From contig JACKCR010000011.1 in NCBI GenBank assembly GCA_020633975.1, positions 62,001-126,000 on the forward strand: a DNA stretch of 64,000 bases. Direction: 5' to 3'. The position numbers and the translations under genes were made by a program. The DNA comes from Candidatus Eiseniibacteriota bacterium (lineage in GTDB: Bacteria; Eisenbacteria; RBG-16-71-46; CAIMUX01). Shown piece by piece: positions 9,701-18,400 of this stretch; position 1 is the stretch's first letter; each line of letters opens with the position of its first letter. Under the pieces are notes generated by a model. That model had not been told where the DNA came from, searched no databases, and saw only the letters and a program-made list of their open reading frames with translations.

Positions 9701-10972
9701 GAACGAACTGTCCATCCCCGCGATCATCACGACCTCGCCGAGGTAGCTCGGATCCGGCATCGTGAACTGCTCGTACATCAAGGTCTTGTCGAGGATGTTC
9801 TGGAGCTCGGTGGGGTTCGTTGCGGAGAATCGGCCGTAGAGGACGTCCGGGCAGAGGTCGCCTTCCATGTCGCAGTACGGACGGTCGGTGGCGTCACCCG
9901 AGAGTGTCCAGGTCGGCATTTCGCCGATGTCGCCCACGAAGAGCACGAAGCTCGGGGCCGGCATCTCAGGAGTCCCGTTCTCGTAGAGCCCATGGAGGTA
10001 CGCCTGCACCGACTCCTTCGTCGTGCCGACGTCCGGGTCACCGAGGCTCGCGAGGATCACGTGGAAGCCGCGCTCGGTCTTCCAGTCGACGAACGGTTGG
10101 AGCTGTTCGGCGAAGTCGGGATACGTCACCACGACCATCGTCACGACCGGGTTGACCGGATTCGGATGGTCGTCGTGTGTGCTCCGGTAGCCCTCGATCC
10201 GTTCATAGAGAGGATCGAAGAACGGGCTCGCCGTACGGGCCCGGAGTTCGTCTCCCGCCGTCAGATCGGCGTTCTGGAAGGAGATGCTCAGTTCGAGGGA
10301 CTCGGTGACGACGATCTTTCCTTCGGTCGGGAGATACTCGACCGGCGAGATCTCGAGACGACCGATGTGGACCGCGCGCATCTGGCCGAGGTCCTCGACA
10401 CGAGCCAAGTCGCGAGCGACCGAAGGCGCGGTGTAGGCAGTGCGGTCGACCTGGAACGGCCAGTCCGCTGGGTCGACGTTCTTCGGCATGCTGGGCTGGG
10501 CCGGGAAGAGGGGAGCCGTGAGCCCGAAGTCCGCGAGGTCGAACTCGCGCGTCTGCCGGGAGAGCACATGCACCACCGGCGTTGCGCCGAACGGAACCTC
10601 GATGAGGCGGTTCATCATCGGGAGTTCGGGGCGCCCGTCGTCGTGCGACGCGTGGAATCCCGGGATGACGAGTCGAGTGAAGACGCCCTCGGGAGTCGAG
10701 ACCTCCATTGCCTGGAGTTGTCCAAGCTCCATCTGGTAGCGGAGCTCCAGCGGTGCGCTCGAGGTGAGCGTCAGGTGGGTCGCCGCGGTGCTCACATCGA
10801 CGTCGACGACGTTGACTCCAGTGTTGCTCGCGCTACCGGCGAATCCGCCGGCCGCGGCAGCGCCATCGGGTGCGGTCCAAGAGACGAAGGTGAGCATCAG
10901 CGCAGCCGACACACAGATCCGGCTGGCCATTCCGAGATGTAGGAACCGATGGAAAGAGATCGAGGGCTTCAT
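6764..10972 (-). CDS. Gingipain-type secreted cysteine protease (peptidase C25) with FlgD-like C-terminal module
   Basis: 1402 residues from ATG 10972, fixed by AAAGGAG 10 bases upstream. Signal peptide in residues 1-40 (hydrophobic run CVSAALMLTFVSW then AAAA). A propeptide-like region runs to about 260, and then the C25 domain from about 275 (TMVVVTYPDFAEQLQPF). It has the catalytic His480 in INYTAHGSQTSWAD and the Cys pair 512-513 in LAIGNCCLTSSYEVSECFAE, as in gingipains. Ig-like and carboxypeptidase-regulatory-like sandwiches follow (AGALVRGYDGEDMVF; a repeat with GSYSFTSIPYF). A ThuA/GATase-like segment (LLVVASGNNTETLL ... GGGRLLIEGGE) precedes the FlgD-like terminal module ending RIQKVTRLR. 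In Porphyromonas, C25 enzymes are type IX cargo; the same route here is inferred. Confidence 0.92.
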   Translation of the reverse strand: MKPSISFHRFLHLGMASRICVSAALMLTFVSWTAPDGAAAAGGFAGSASNTGVNVVDVDVSTAATHLTLTSSAPLELRYQMELGQLQAMEVSTPEGVFTRLVIPGFHASHDDGRPELPMMNRLIEVPFGATPVVHVLSRQTREFDLADFGLTAPLFPAQPSMPKNVDPADWPFQVDRTAYTAPSVARDLARVEDLGQMRAVHIGRLEISPVEYLPTEGKIVVTESLELSISFQNADLTAGDELRARTASPFFDPLYERIEGYRSTHDDHPNPVNPVVTMVVVTYPDFAEQLQPFVDWKTERGFHVILASLGDPDVGTTKESVQAYLHGLYENGTPEMPAPSFVLFVGDIGEMPTWTLSGDATDRPYCDMEGDLCPDVLYGRFSATNPTELQNILDKTLMYEQFTMPDPSYLGEVVMIAGMDSSFGPTHGNGQINYGTNTYFNAAHGIYSYTYLYPNSGSHSADIVQNVSDGVAFINYTAHGSQTSWADPSFSQTQVRSLQNDGEYCLAIGNCCLTSSYEVSECFAETWLRVPNKGAIGYIGGSNSTYWDEDYWWGVGYRATVVSDPTYEDTGTGAYDGLFHDHGEEMAKWYVVNDALIFAGNLAVMEAGSNLITYYWNIYNLMGDPSLCTYLGVPAENPVVHPETVFTTWDTFQIEAAPGSYVGFSQNGELKGAGTVDMTGVLDLSLMAPVTPGPARLVVMAQNREPYITDLNVIIPAEIVMDPLMIECGTETEVTVGVFEYDGVTPKPGVEVWADGFLYESAHATTDETGYCTFTVLYDYGPSIDIVGKEPAATYELFRDPLEVDAGLLMGAAVTLSTDIGLTNQAPLHLPATLHASTTQPVYTLHALVNGVWMASTGDDALEITVDEPGSMEGVLAVVGYDLVRRTFPVVEVFGTLGGYVDADGTPAAGALVRGYDGEDMVFQSVVGSDGYYTMPGDIVCGPYQMTVDLFGYLGYDEPIFVDFGTNTIDVPLIPAPAGLVSGSVTELGSGIPLSATVDVYRTDTGELYVTTETNPSDGSYSFTSIPYFDYLASVRSDRHIAVTVPISVDEPTNLFDFALERTLANLLIIDDTPGLSMYEDKIDPETGLVLEPGYVPDGRKSGAELQNDLADIGYYVTMETMNATDPGSWAGYDLLVVASGNNTETLLSSTFRTALRSFVLGGGRLLIEGGEVGYDYRSDTNFARDVLHITGWNHDSSGNITVAAPSHPIMSEPNVITGPINCGYSGYGDQDAVVTASDAVRVGSWTSYPSDASLIAFEPVGSDGDGRIVYYAFNYAVVDANARYMLLENSIRWLLPQDPAETPELESQVSLMLQPARPNPMEAWTEIHFVIPTAAPVDLAVFDVAGRRVRTLVNEPLEAGSHQALWNGRDDRGLEVSSGIYFYRLSTSEGARIQKVTRLR

Positions 10973-11272
10973 TTCGAGCGCCACTCCTTTCGAAACGGGA
11001 TGGGGGATCCCACTTGCAGGTACGGAGCCAAAGTTGCAGCGTTTCAAGCGTAGCGAAGCGCACGGGCCACGTACCGTGGCGGTTCCTAATGTCCATCAAC
11101 TGTATTGCGTATGCCTGTAGAATCCGGCGGACAACGACAGTAGTTCCAACGACGAAGCTCCGGTCTCTCGGCTTCAGCAGTTCGACGCTGGGCGTGCAGC
11201 GATGGGTCCGGTCATTCGTCAGCAGAGCAGCCCTGGGCATGCGGCAATGGATCGAGCGGTGAGGAGGGAAGA
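10973..11272. other. Divergent intergenic region with a palindrome
   Basis: 300 bases between the leftward C25 protease and the rightward beta-lactamase-family gene. The one structure seen is GCCACG-TAC-CGTGGC (11066-11080), a 6-bp inverted repeat with a 3-base centre that could be an operator. No convincing -35/-10 pair was found. TAGAAT at 11118-11123 could be a -10 for the rightward gene but lacks a -35. Confidence 0.35.
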
Positions 11273-12646
11273 ATGTCGACGAAATGGATGACGGCGGCTC
11301 TGGACTACATCCCCAAGTGGCTCGAGTTTCAGATGAGGTTCCATGAGCAGCCAGGCTGTTCCGCGGCCTTGGCTCACAAGGGGAAGATCGTCTGGAAGGC
11401 CGCCTATGGTCATGCAAACGTAGGTCGCGGTGTTCCTCTCACGACACGTCACCGCTTCCGCGTTGCGTCTCACTCGAAGACGTTCACCGCGGCCGGCTTC
11501 ATGAAGCTTCGCGAGCAGGGGAAGCTACGCCTCGATGATCCCGTCTCGCAGTACCTCTCTGGGCTCCACCGAACGGTGGGGGATGCGACGATCGGGCAGC
11601 TGCTCTCTCATTCCGCAGGGATCGTTCGTGATGGGTTCGACTCCGGACAGTGGGCGGACCGACGACCGTTTCTCGCCAAGGACGAGCTGCTGGCAGATCT
11701 CGAAGGCGGCACGACGCTCCCGCCGAGCTCCCGTTTCAAGTACTCGAACCACGGATACGGTCTCGCAGGGCTGATCCTAGAGGAGATCACGGGCGAACCG
11801 TATGGGACGTGGATCCAGAGGGAGATCGTGGACGCTGCCGGCCTCGAGGAGACCTATCCCGATACGCCGCTTCCAAAGAACGTTCCGATGGCTAGCGGCC
11901 ATAGCACGAAGGTTCTTCTCGGCCACCGCCGGATCGTGCCAGGCGCCAACCCGACGAATGCGCTTGCGCCGGCCACTGGCTTCGTCAGCACGGCAAGCGA
12001 TCTCGCCACCTTCTTCAGCCAGCTTGCGCCGGACGCACGCCGGAGCATCCTGTCGGCCGCGAGCCGCCGCGAGATGGTGCGGCGTCAGTGGACTTCGGAG
12101 CACTCCCGAGTCGAGCGACACTACGGCTACGGAACGATCTCCGGGCGGATGGGAGACTGGAGCTGGTTCGGACACAGCGGTGGCTTCCAGGGCTTCATCA
12201 CGAACACGGCCGTGATCCCGTCTCAGGAACTGACGCTCTCCATCCTCACGAACGCGGCGGACGGGATGTCGGGCGCCTGGCTCGAAGGCGCGGCCCACAT
12301 CCTGCGCGCATTCCACGAGCACGGGGCACCCACCCGAAGGGCGGCGAGCTGGGATGGACGTTGGTGGAGCCTCTGGGGCGCGACGGATCTCGTTCCCATG
12401 GGGAGCAAGGTCTACGTTGGGCATCCCTCGCTACCGAACCCACTGATGGACGCCGGCGTCATCGAACTCACCGGCCGGGACACCGGCCGGATCGCGCTCG
12501 ACAACGGGTTCGCGAATCACGGCGAAGCAGTCCGGCGCGTGCGGAACGCCAAGGGTACCGTGACCGAGTTCTGGTACGCCGGTGGCAAGCTCGTCTCGGA
12601 GCGCCGTCTCGCACGCGAGATGGAGAAGCGCTACAAGAAGCGCTAG
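11273..12646 (+). CDS. Serine beta-lactamase family protein (class C / D-aminopeptidase-like)
   Basis: 457 residues, ATG 11273 with GAGGAGGGAAG upstream. The three penicillin-binding-fold motifs are all present: SxxK as S66-H-S-K69 (VASHSKTF), YxN as Y157-S-N159 (FKYSNHGYG), and the KTG-position HSGG near residue 305 (WFGHSGGFQG). A C-terminal 120-residue extension (WWSLWGATDLVPMGSKVYVG) matches the lipocalin-like tail often seen in these esterases and peptidases. No signal peptide, so it is probably cytoplasmic and more likely an esterase or aminopeptidase than an antibiotic-resistance enzyme. It stands alone, convergent with the YHS-like lipoprotein gene 46 bases downstream. Confidence 0.88.
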   Translation: MSTKWMTAALDYIPKWLEFQMRFHEQPGCSAALAHKGKIVWKAAYGHANVGRGVPLTTRHRFRVASHSKTFTAAGFMKLREQGKLRLDDPVSQYLSGLHRTVGDATIGQLLSHSAGIVRDGFDSGQWADRRPFLAKDELLADLEGGTTLPPSSRFKYSNHGYGLAGLILEEITGEPYGTWIQREIVDAAGLEETYPDTPLPKNVPMASGHSTKVLLGHRRIVPGANPTNALAPATGFVSTASDLATFFSQLAPDARRSILSAASRREMVRRQWTSEHSRVERHYGYGTISGRMGDWSWFGHSGGFQGFITNTAVIPSQELTLSILTNAADGMSGAWLEGAAHILRAFHEHGAPTRRAASWDGRWWSLWGATDLVPMGSKVYVGHPSLPNPLMDAGVIELTGRDTGRIALDNGFANHGEAVRRVRNAKGTVTEFWYAGGKLVSERRLAREMEKRYKKR

Positions 12647-12692
12647 CCGTTGACCGACAGTTCGTCGACCAGTAGGCGCGAGCGGACTTCGG

Positions 12693-13139
12693 CTAGTTCG
12701 AGTCGATGAGCCGTCCGTTCGGAGGGAGGACGGTGTCTGCGTACATCTTTGGCTGATCGACGAACTTGTCCCGGTCGACTTCGCAGCAGAAGAAGTACAG
12801 CTTCCCGTCCCAAATGGCCGCCGGAGTAGTCGTCTGCTTGACGATCGGCTTCCCAGAGATCGGGCTCGTCATCTGGATGCCGTTCTTCACGACCCTACAC
12901 TCAGCAGCTGTCGCAGCGCGTGCGTCTCCGGGACCGTCCTTGCAGCCCGCGGATAGGAAGAGAACTGCACAGAAGGAGAGCAGGCCGAGAAGGGCGACAG
13001 CTCTGAGGTACGCGGGCCGATGACCGGCCGGCTGCTGCCGACGAGAGAGATACGGAAGCTGCTGGCGGGATCGTCCTAGACTCGCGCAGATCGGGTGCAT
13101 TCGAGAGGTCCTCATCGCTGTTCGCCTGGGTTGGGCCAC
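12693..13139 (-). CDS. YHS-like putative lipoprotein
   Basis: 148 residues if started at GTG 13139; ATGs at 13115 and 13100 are alternatives and no Shine-Dalgarno decides. A hydrophobic run with lipobox (LLSFCAVLFLSAGC) precedes a domain with the YHS pattern: ECRVVKNGIQM, a GKPIV strand, then WDGKLYFFCCEVDRDKF and a KMYAD ending. YHS domains bind metal through Cys/His residues and occur in copper and mercury handling proteins and in lipoproteins. Here the CC pair could bind metal, which is inference. The long basic N-terminus before the hydrophobic run suggests that the true start is one of the later ATGs. Confidence 0.65.
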   Translation of the reverse strand: MAQPRRTAMRTSRMHPICASLGRSRQQLPYLSRRQQPAGHRPAYLRAVALLGLLSFCAVLFLSAGCKDGPGDARAATAAECRVVKNGIQMTSPISGKPIVKQTTTPAAIWDGKLYFFCCEVDRDKFVDQPKMYADTVLPPNGRLIDSN

Positions 13140-13253
13140 GGAGCCGGGTCAGCGCCCGTGACGCTCTCAGGAAGAGTAGCATCAAACAACAGGTGGCCGG
13201 ACGAACGACTTGGAGCCGGCGAGCCTTTGGTCGGCCGTATATCGGAGGAAGTC

Positions 13254-13778
13254 ATGGAGTTCGATCTGGCCCACGCGCTTGCGATTCTGGAGCGCACACC
13301 TACGGTCCTGCGTGCGCTTCTGGCTGGTTTGCCCGATGCCTGGACCGTCCCGAACGAGGGCGGCGAGTCCTGGAGCGCGACCGATGTCGTCGGCCATTTG
13401 ATCGACGGGGAGGAGGCCGACTGGATCCCCAGGCTCGAGATCGTGCTCGAGCAGGGAGAGAACCGTACGTTTCGACCGTTCGACCGGACGCGACACGAGA
13501 CCGAACAGCGAGGAGTGTCACTGGCGGATCGTTTGGACCGGTTCGAACGGCTGAGACGAGAGAATCTGACGCGGCTCACCGAGCTTCGGATCACGTCGGA
13601 ACAGCTGCTCTTCGAAGCGGAGCATCCGGCCTTCGGTACGGTGACGGGACGGCAGCTCCTTGCGACGTGGGTGGTGCACGACCTCGGACATCTCGCCCAG
13701 ATCTCCAGGGTCATGGCCAAGCAGTATCGAGACGAGGTCGGTCCTTGGCAGGAGTACCTTTCGGTACTCCACCGGTAG
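13254..13778 (+). CDS. DinB/YfiT-family putative metal-dependent hydrolase or transferase
   Basis: 174 residues from ATG 13254, chosen for GGAGGA 5 bases upstream. A four-helix DinB fold is indicated by the three metal-ligand histidines in their usual places: H48 in DVVGHLIDGEEADW, and H142 and H146 in VVHDLGHLAQISR. Members bind Ni/Zn and include thiol S-transferases (bacillithiol, mycothiol) and many of unknown role. The length is normal. The last codons contain a perfect 8-bp hairpin (13751-13770). Convergent with the SUMF1-type gene. Specific function cannot be assigned. Confidence 0.85.
   Translation: MEFDLAHALAILERTPTVLRALLAGLPDAWTVPNEGGESWSATDVVGHLIDGEEADWIPRLEIVLEQGENRTFRPFDRTRHETEQRGVSLADRLDRFERLRRENLTRLTELRITSEQLLFEAEHPAFGTVTGRQLLATWVVHDLGHLAQISRVMAKQYRDEVGPWQEYLSVLHR
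13751..13770. other. Hairpin in the last codons of the DinB gene
   Basis: GGAGTACC-TTTC-GGTACTCC forms a perfect 8-bp stem 6 bases before the stop codon. No T-run follows on either strand. It could assist termination between the convergent genes. Confidence 0.3.
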
Positions 13779-13838
13779 CGGCGCTCCTTGGTGATGCCGG
13801 TCCGCGGGAGACGGCTGGGCGGGTCGACCTGCGGCGAA

Positions 13839-15275
13839 TCAGTGCACGACGACGGCTCGACCGATGACGTAGCGATCCTCTTCGCGTAGGACGAGGAAGT
13901 ACGTTCCCGCGCGGAAGGATCGGGTGTCGACGGTCAATGTCTCCATAGCTCCCATCCTGACACCTACGCTCTGTACTAGACGGCCTCCCGCGTCGACCAC
14001 TTCCACCCGTCCCGCGATGTCTCGTCGAGACTCGACTACGATCGCATCCGAGACGACGGTGGCGCGAAGCGACATCGGCGCCGTTCGGATCCGCCCGTCG
14101 ATCGCCGAGTCTGTCTCGACGCGAGGAGGTCCGTCGGAGAGAACGTCCGCGCTGTCGAGCGACGTTCGTGTGACACGAAAGCCCGCCGCCTGGAAGGGGA
14201 ATCCTGGGGGATCGGCATCGCGGTTTCCACAACGGGTGTAGAGGCCCGCGTAGAAGAAGCCGCCGCCGCGGAGCACCTTCTTCGCTCCCGAGGGCGGCCC
14301 CACGGGATCGACGTAGGTTCCTCCCGCGAGGTCACATTCGTGGAAGTCGTTGCACCACTCGGCCGCGTTCCCGCCCACGTCGAGCATGCCATATCCGTTG
14401 GCCCCGTCGGGCCGGTCACCAACGGGCGCGGTCCAAAGCCCGCAGGCACCTGTGCCCGCGCTGAAGTTCGCGAGTTCGCAGGTTGGCGTCTCCTCGCCCC
14501 ACGGATAGGTGCGGGCATCACCTGAGCGAGCGGCACACTCCCACTCGGCATCGGTCGGCAGACGGTATCCGACGGCGCCATACGGATCGCCGTCGTTGCA
14601 GCTCCAGGTGGAATGGTCGTAGGAGAGAGGGAGTCCTTGTTGAAGGTTCAGCCAATCGCAGAACGCGGCGGCCCCGTTCCACGAGATCCGCTTCACCGGA
14701 TGAACAGTCGGATCGTACCCATCGGGGTATGCGGAGTTGCGTGCCGCCTGACTCTCCCGGACCTCGAAGCGCTCCGTCTCTTCGTCGAAGCGGATTTCGG
14801 TCAGCGCAGATCCAACATCGACGAGAAGCGTTCCTACGCCGAGCAAGTCGACGACGCTTCCGTTCTCGACGGCGACGAGCTGTTCATCGTAGGCCCACTG
14901 CAGTAGCGCCACGTACTCCGCATTCGTGATCTCGCGGAGTCCGATCTCGAAGCCTCGGGTCAACGTGACGTTGCGGATACCAGAACCGCAGATCGCCGAG
15001 CTGTCGCCCATGACGAAGGTGGAAGGCGGAACGAACGCCGTGGCCGGTGGTATGCCGAAGTGGCTCTCGTCGGCCGGGGCCGCACCGGGGTGGTTGTCCG
15101 CGTCCGCGCCAGGAGTGGCGCCCGCGGAACTCGCGACGGTGGCGAGCGCGATCGTGATCGGGATGGCGACGACGACGGCGCGCGAGATCGCGGTCGAGAC
15201 GCCGAGCGTCGCGTTCGCAAGGAACCCGCGTTCACCGGCAAGAGTTAGGGATGCGAATCTGAGACGGATCTCCAC
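13839..15275 (-). CDS. Secreted SUMF1/formylglycine-generating-enzyme-like protein with degenerate C-terminal sorting module
   Basis: 478 residues from GTG 15275, preceded by AAGGGAGC; a longer frame exists upstream. Hydrophobic export signal near residues 30-50 (VVVAIPITIALATVASSAGA). The SUMF1 domain starts at ATAFVPPSTFVMGD and shows the hallmark run: EITNAEYVALLQWAYDEQ, PVKRISWNGAAAFCDWLNLQ, YRLPTDAEWECAARSG, YPWGEE and KKVLRGGGFF. The closing motif is AGFRVTRT where catalytic enzymes have GFRC, so the second active-site Cys is missing. Like many bacterial SUMF1-domain surface proteins it is probably a binding protein rather than an oxidase. Residues after 390 resemble the shared C-terminal module (RVEVVDAGGRLVQS ... 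AGTYFLVL). Confidence 0.85.
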   Translation of the reverse strand: MEIRLRFASLTLAGERGFLANATLGVSTAISRAVVVAIPITIALATVASSAGATPGADADNHPGAAPADESHFGIPPATAFVPPSTFVMGDSSAICGSGIRNVTLTRGFEIGLREITNAEYVALLQWAYDEQLVAVENGSVVDLLGVGTLLVDVGSALTEIRFDEETERFEVRESQAARNSAYPDGYDPTVHPVKRISWNGAAAFCDWLNLQQGLPLSYDHSTWSCNDGDPYGAVGYRLPTDAEWECAARSGDARTYPWGEETPTCELANFSAGTGACGLWTAPVGDRPDGANGYGMLDVGGNAAEWCNDFHECDLAGGTYVDPVGPPSGAKKVLRGGGFFYAGLYTRCGNRDADPPGFPFQAAGFRVTRTSLDSADVLSDGPPRVETDSAIDGRIRTAPMSLRATVVSDAIVVESRRDIAGRVEVVDAGGRLVQSVGVRMGAMETLTVDTRSFRAGTYFLVLREEDRYVIGRAVVVH

Positions 15276-15379
15276 GGCAGCTCCCTTCCTGTGACTGGGG
15301 GACTGAGGAGAGGCTACCGATGGACGGGACCGCCGGTCAAACTCAGGTAGACCGGCGATCCCTCGCGTCAGGTGACGGA

Positions 15380-15414
15380 CCTCGCTTCGCGCGTCGACCC
15401 TCGCTTCGCGCGTC
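15380..15414. repeat. Short direct repeat between two surface-protein genes
   Basis: CCTCGCTTCGCGCGTC occurs at 15380-15395 and 15399-15414 (19-base period). Flanking GGTGACG (15371-15377) and CGTCACC (15411-15417) are inverted and could form a weak terminator after the FG-GAP gene. Confidence 0.6.
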
Positions 15415-15480
15415 ACCCGTCTTCGGGCGCGGATCTAGACTTGTGGGCGAATCTCGCCTCGCGTGTGGATGCGAAGTGCG

Positions 15481-18400
15481 CTACTTGAGCCTTACGATCC
15501 GGGTCGATCGCCGCACGCCGTTCATTTCGACTGCTGCGAAGTACGTCCCGGCGGGCGCAGGGGCTGCATTGCCGACGCCGATCGACCCGTCCCAGTCGAT
15601 CCGGTGCTCGCCGGCGTCGAGCTCAGCCTCGAGCAAGAGCGCAACCCGGCGTCCCGTCGCATCGAAGATCTCGAGCCGCGCGTCGCCTTCCTCCGCGAGC
15701 GCAAAGCGGATCGTCGTCGAGTTGACGAACACGGTGGGCTCGGCGCGAAGCGCGAGGCCGCTCTCGTCCGGTACGAGTCGGCCCGGGCCGCCCACGGGGT
15801 CCACCCAACCGTCTTCCAGCCCCGAGATGTCTCCGCCGGTGCGGAAGTCGAACTCGGTGAGCGCGTTCGCACGAAGCGTGATCCACGGCGACCGCGGTTG
15901 GGTCGGGTGGTTCGAGAGCGTACGCATCCGCCAGCGGTACCGTTCCCCTGCCTCGAGCGAGAACGCGAGTTCCTGTTCGAGTGCGGAGCCGAGCGCTCCG
16001 GGCGCACCCGTGTCGACCCACGGGCTGAGTAGCGTCCCCACTCCGTCGAACTCCTCTCCGAACCGCTTCACTTCCACTTCGAGCCGAACGACATCCCGTC
16101 CCGCCGCGGAACGTGCGAGCCCTTCGAGGACGACGTCCGCCGCGTCCGCGCTGAGGGTCGGCGCGATCCGCGTCAGTCCGTCCGGCTGCTTCTGCTGCGG
16201 AAGGCGAACGGCGTTCCGCTCGTACGCGCGGTCGATGTTGTTGAGGAGGAGGAACGAGAACCCCTCGTGGACGTTGGGATGCTCCGCGCCCGGTGCGCCG
16301 ATGAGGAGGTCGACGGTCCCGTCCGCGTCGACGTCTCCGCATGCGACCGCGCTCCCGAACCACGCGAGCGGTGAGCCACCGTCCCAACCGATCACGCCAC
16401 CGGTGAACGGCGCGTGCCAGACGATGATCTGTCCCTCCTCAGTGATCCCGTTCGAGATGTAAGGCCGTCCGAAGACGAGGTCCGAGAGTCCGTCGTGGTT
16501 GATGTCGGCGCCGACGATGCATGCGCCCGCCTGCGCTCCCAGACCGCCCGAGTTGATCGCGGCGAGTGCGGTCATCTCGATCGAAGTGCCGGTGCTCCTG
16601 TAGACGCGGGCAGAGCCACCGTCCACCGCGTTGCCGTCGAAGAGCGGGGCTCCGATCATGACGTCGCTGAATCCGTCTCCATCGACATCGCCACCGAAGC
16701 TCACGTCGTGGCCGAACCGCATCCCGCTCTGCTCGCCGAACTGGGACCACACTTCGGTCATGTCGCCGGTTGCCGATCCGGTGAACACATGCACTTGCCC
16801 GGTCCCGCCGTCGAATCCAGGTGACCCGACGATGACGTCCGCGTAGCCGTCGGCATCGATGTCGCCGGCTCCGGAGACCGAGTAGCCGCAGTTGGCGTCC
16901 TCACTCGTTCCGTACGTCCGCCAGACCGGATCGGCCGAGGTGCCGTCCACGGTTCCCAGGTGGAGGTTCGCCCGGCCTTGCGCAGGGCGTGCGTCGGTCG
17001 CGAGGGGCGCGCCGATGAGCAGGTCGGCAAACCCGTCTGCGTTGACGTCCCCGGCGTTCGCGACGTCGAAGCCGAACTCTTCACCCTCGCCGTCTCCCGC
17101 GAGCACCCGCGAAGGAGATGCGGGGAGACCGCTCGCACTGCCGTCGTAGATGTGGACGCGTCCCGTATCCGATCCCGTTCCTGGCGCACCGACCACGAGA
17201 TCGTCGTAGCCGTCGTGGTTGGCGTCGAGTGCCGCGACGGCGATGCCGAACCGTTGCCCGCTCTGGATGCCGAAAGCGCTCCAGTCCTCCGTGGTGAAGA
17301 CGCCGGTCTCGGGGCCGTAGTAGACCCAAACTCCTCCAGCGTCCACTGCGGAGCCAGCGTCCCAGTACGGGGTCGCGGTGACGAGGTCATCGAACCCATC
17401 TCCGTCGAAGTCACCGAGCGCTACGGCCGAGCCGTACTTCGCGAACTCCTGGTCCTTCTCTCCGACCCAAGAGATCGCGTAAGGGCGATCGATCCCTCCG
17501 TTCCAGATGGCGACGCGACCTTCGCCGTTTTCGGGGTCGCTCGCAAACGGACCGCCGACGATCACGTCGCCGTATCCGTCGCCGTCGACGTCACCGGCCG
17601 AGCCTAGGGAGTATCCGAGTTCGGCGAGCGGGAGTTCTCCTTCCGCCACCCAGTCCGGATCGGCGTTCGGTCCGAACTGTCCCCCGAGATAGAGGTACGC
17701 GCGTCCTTCGCGATCGTCCGGCGCGGAAACCCAACGCGCGCCGACGAGAAAGTCCGAGTAGCCGTCACCGTTCACGTCGCCTGCCGTTCCGACGCAGTAC
17801 CCGTACTGTGCGAAGAGGCCGAGCGGATCGTCGCTCCAGTCGGCAGTCGTAGAGACGCCACTCGCCGAGCCACGATAGAGGAATGCACGTCCCTCGCCGC
17901 TGTTCTGGAACGGCGAACCGACGAGCAGGTCAGCGTAGCCATCACCGTTTACATCGCCGGCAGGCGCAACGCAGCGGCCGAAGCCGTCCTGTCCGTTCGC
18001 GACCGTGGTGCTCGCAGAGTTCGCTGGGCCTGTCGCGCTTCCGTGATAGACGAAGACGAAGCCGTGATTCTCGGCACCCACCGCGACGTCGTCGTAGCCG
18101 TCGCCGTTCACGTCTCCGAGTCCCGCGACCGACGTACCGAAGTTGCCGTCGGCCCAGGGATCCAGCTGCGTCCAATCGGGGTTCGCACTGACTCCGCTCG
18201 GACCGCCGTAGTAGAGGTAGGCGGCGCCGTTGCGGCTCATCGGGACGAACTCCAGGCTCGCGCCGACGATCACGTCGTCGTATCCGTCGCCGTTGACGTC
18301 CCCTGCGCTCGCCACCGACACGCCGTACCCAGTGCCGACGCCACCCTGGGCCGGAAGGGTGAGCATCTGATCCGCCGTCGCCGATACGCCCGCGGCGCCT

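Noticed and set aside
11273-12646. Antibiotic-resistance AmpC beta-lactamase
   Set aside because: SxxK and YxN are present, but there is no export signal, and the C-terminal extension fits esterase/aminopeptidase relatives. Resistance cannot be inferred.
13839-15275. Active formylglycine-generating enzyme
   Set aside because: The closing motif is AGFRVTRT in place of the catalytic GFRC, so the second active-site Cys is missing and enzyme activity is not claimed.
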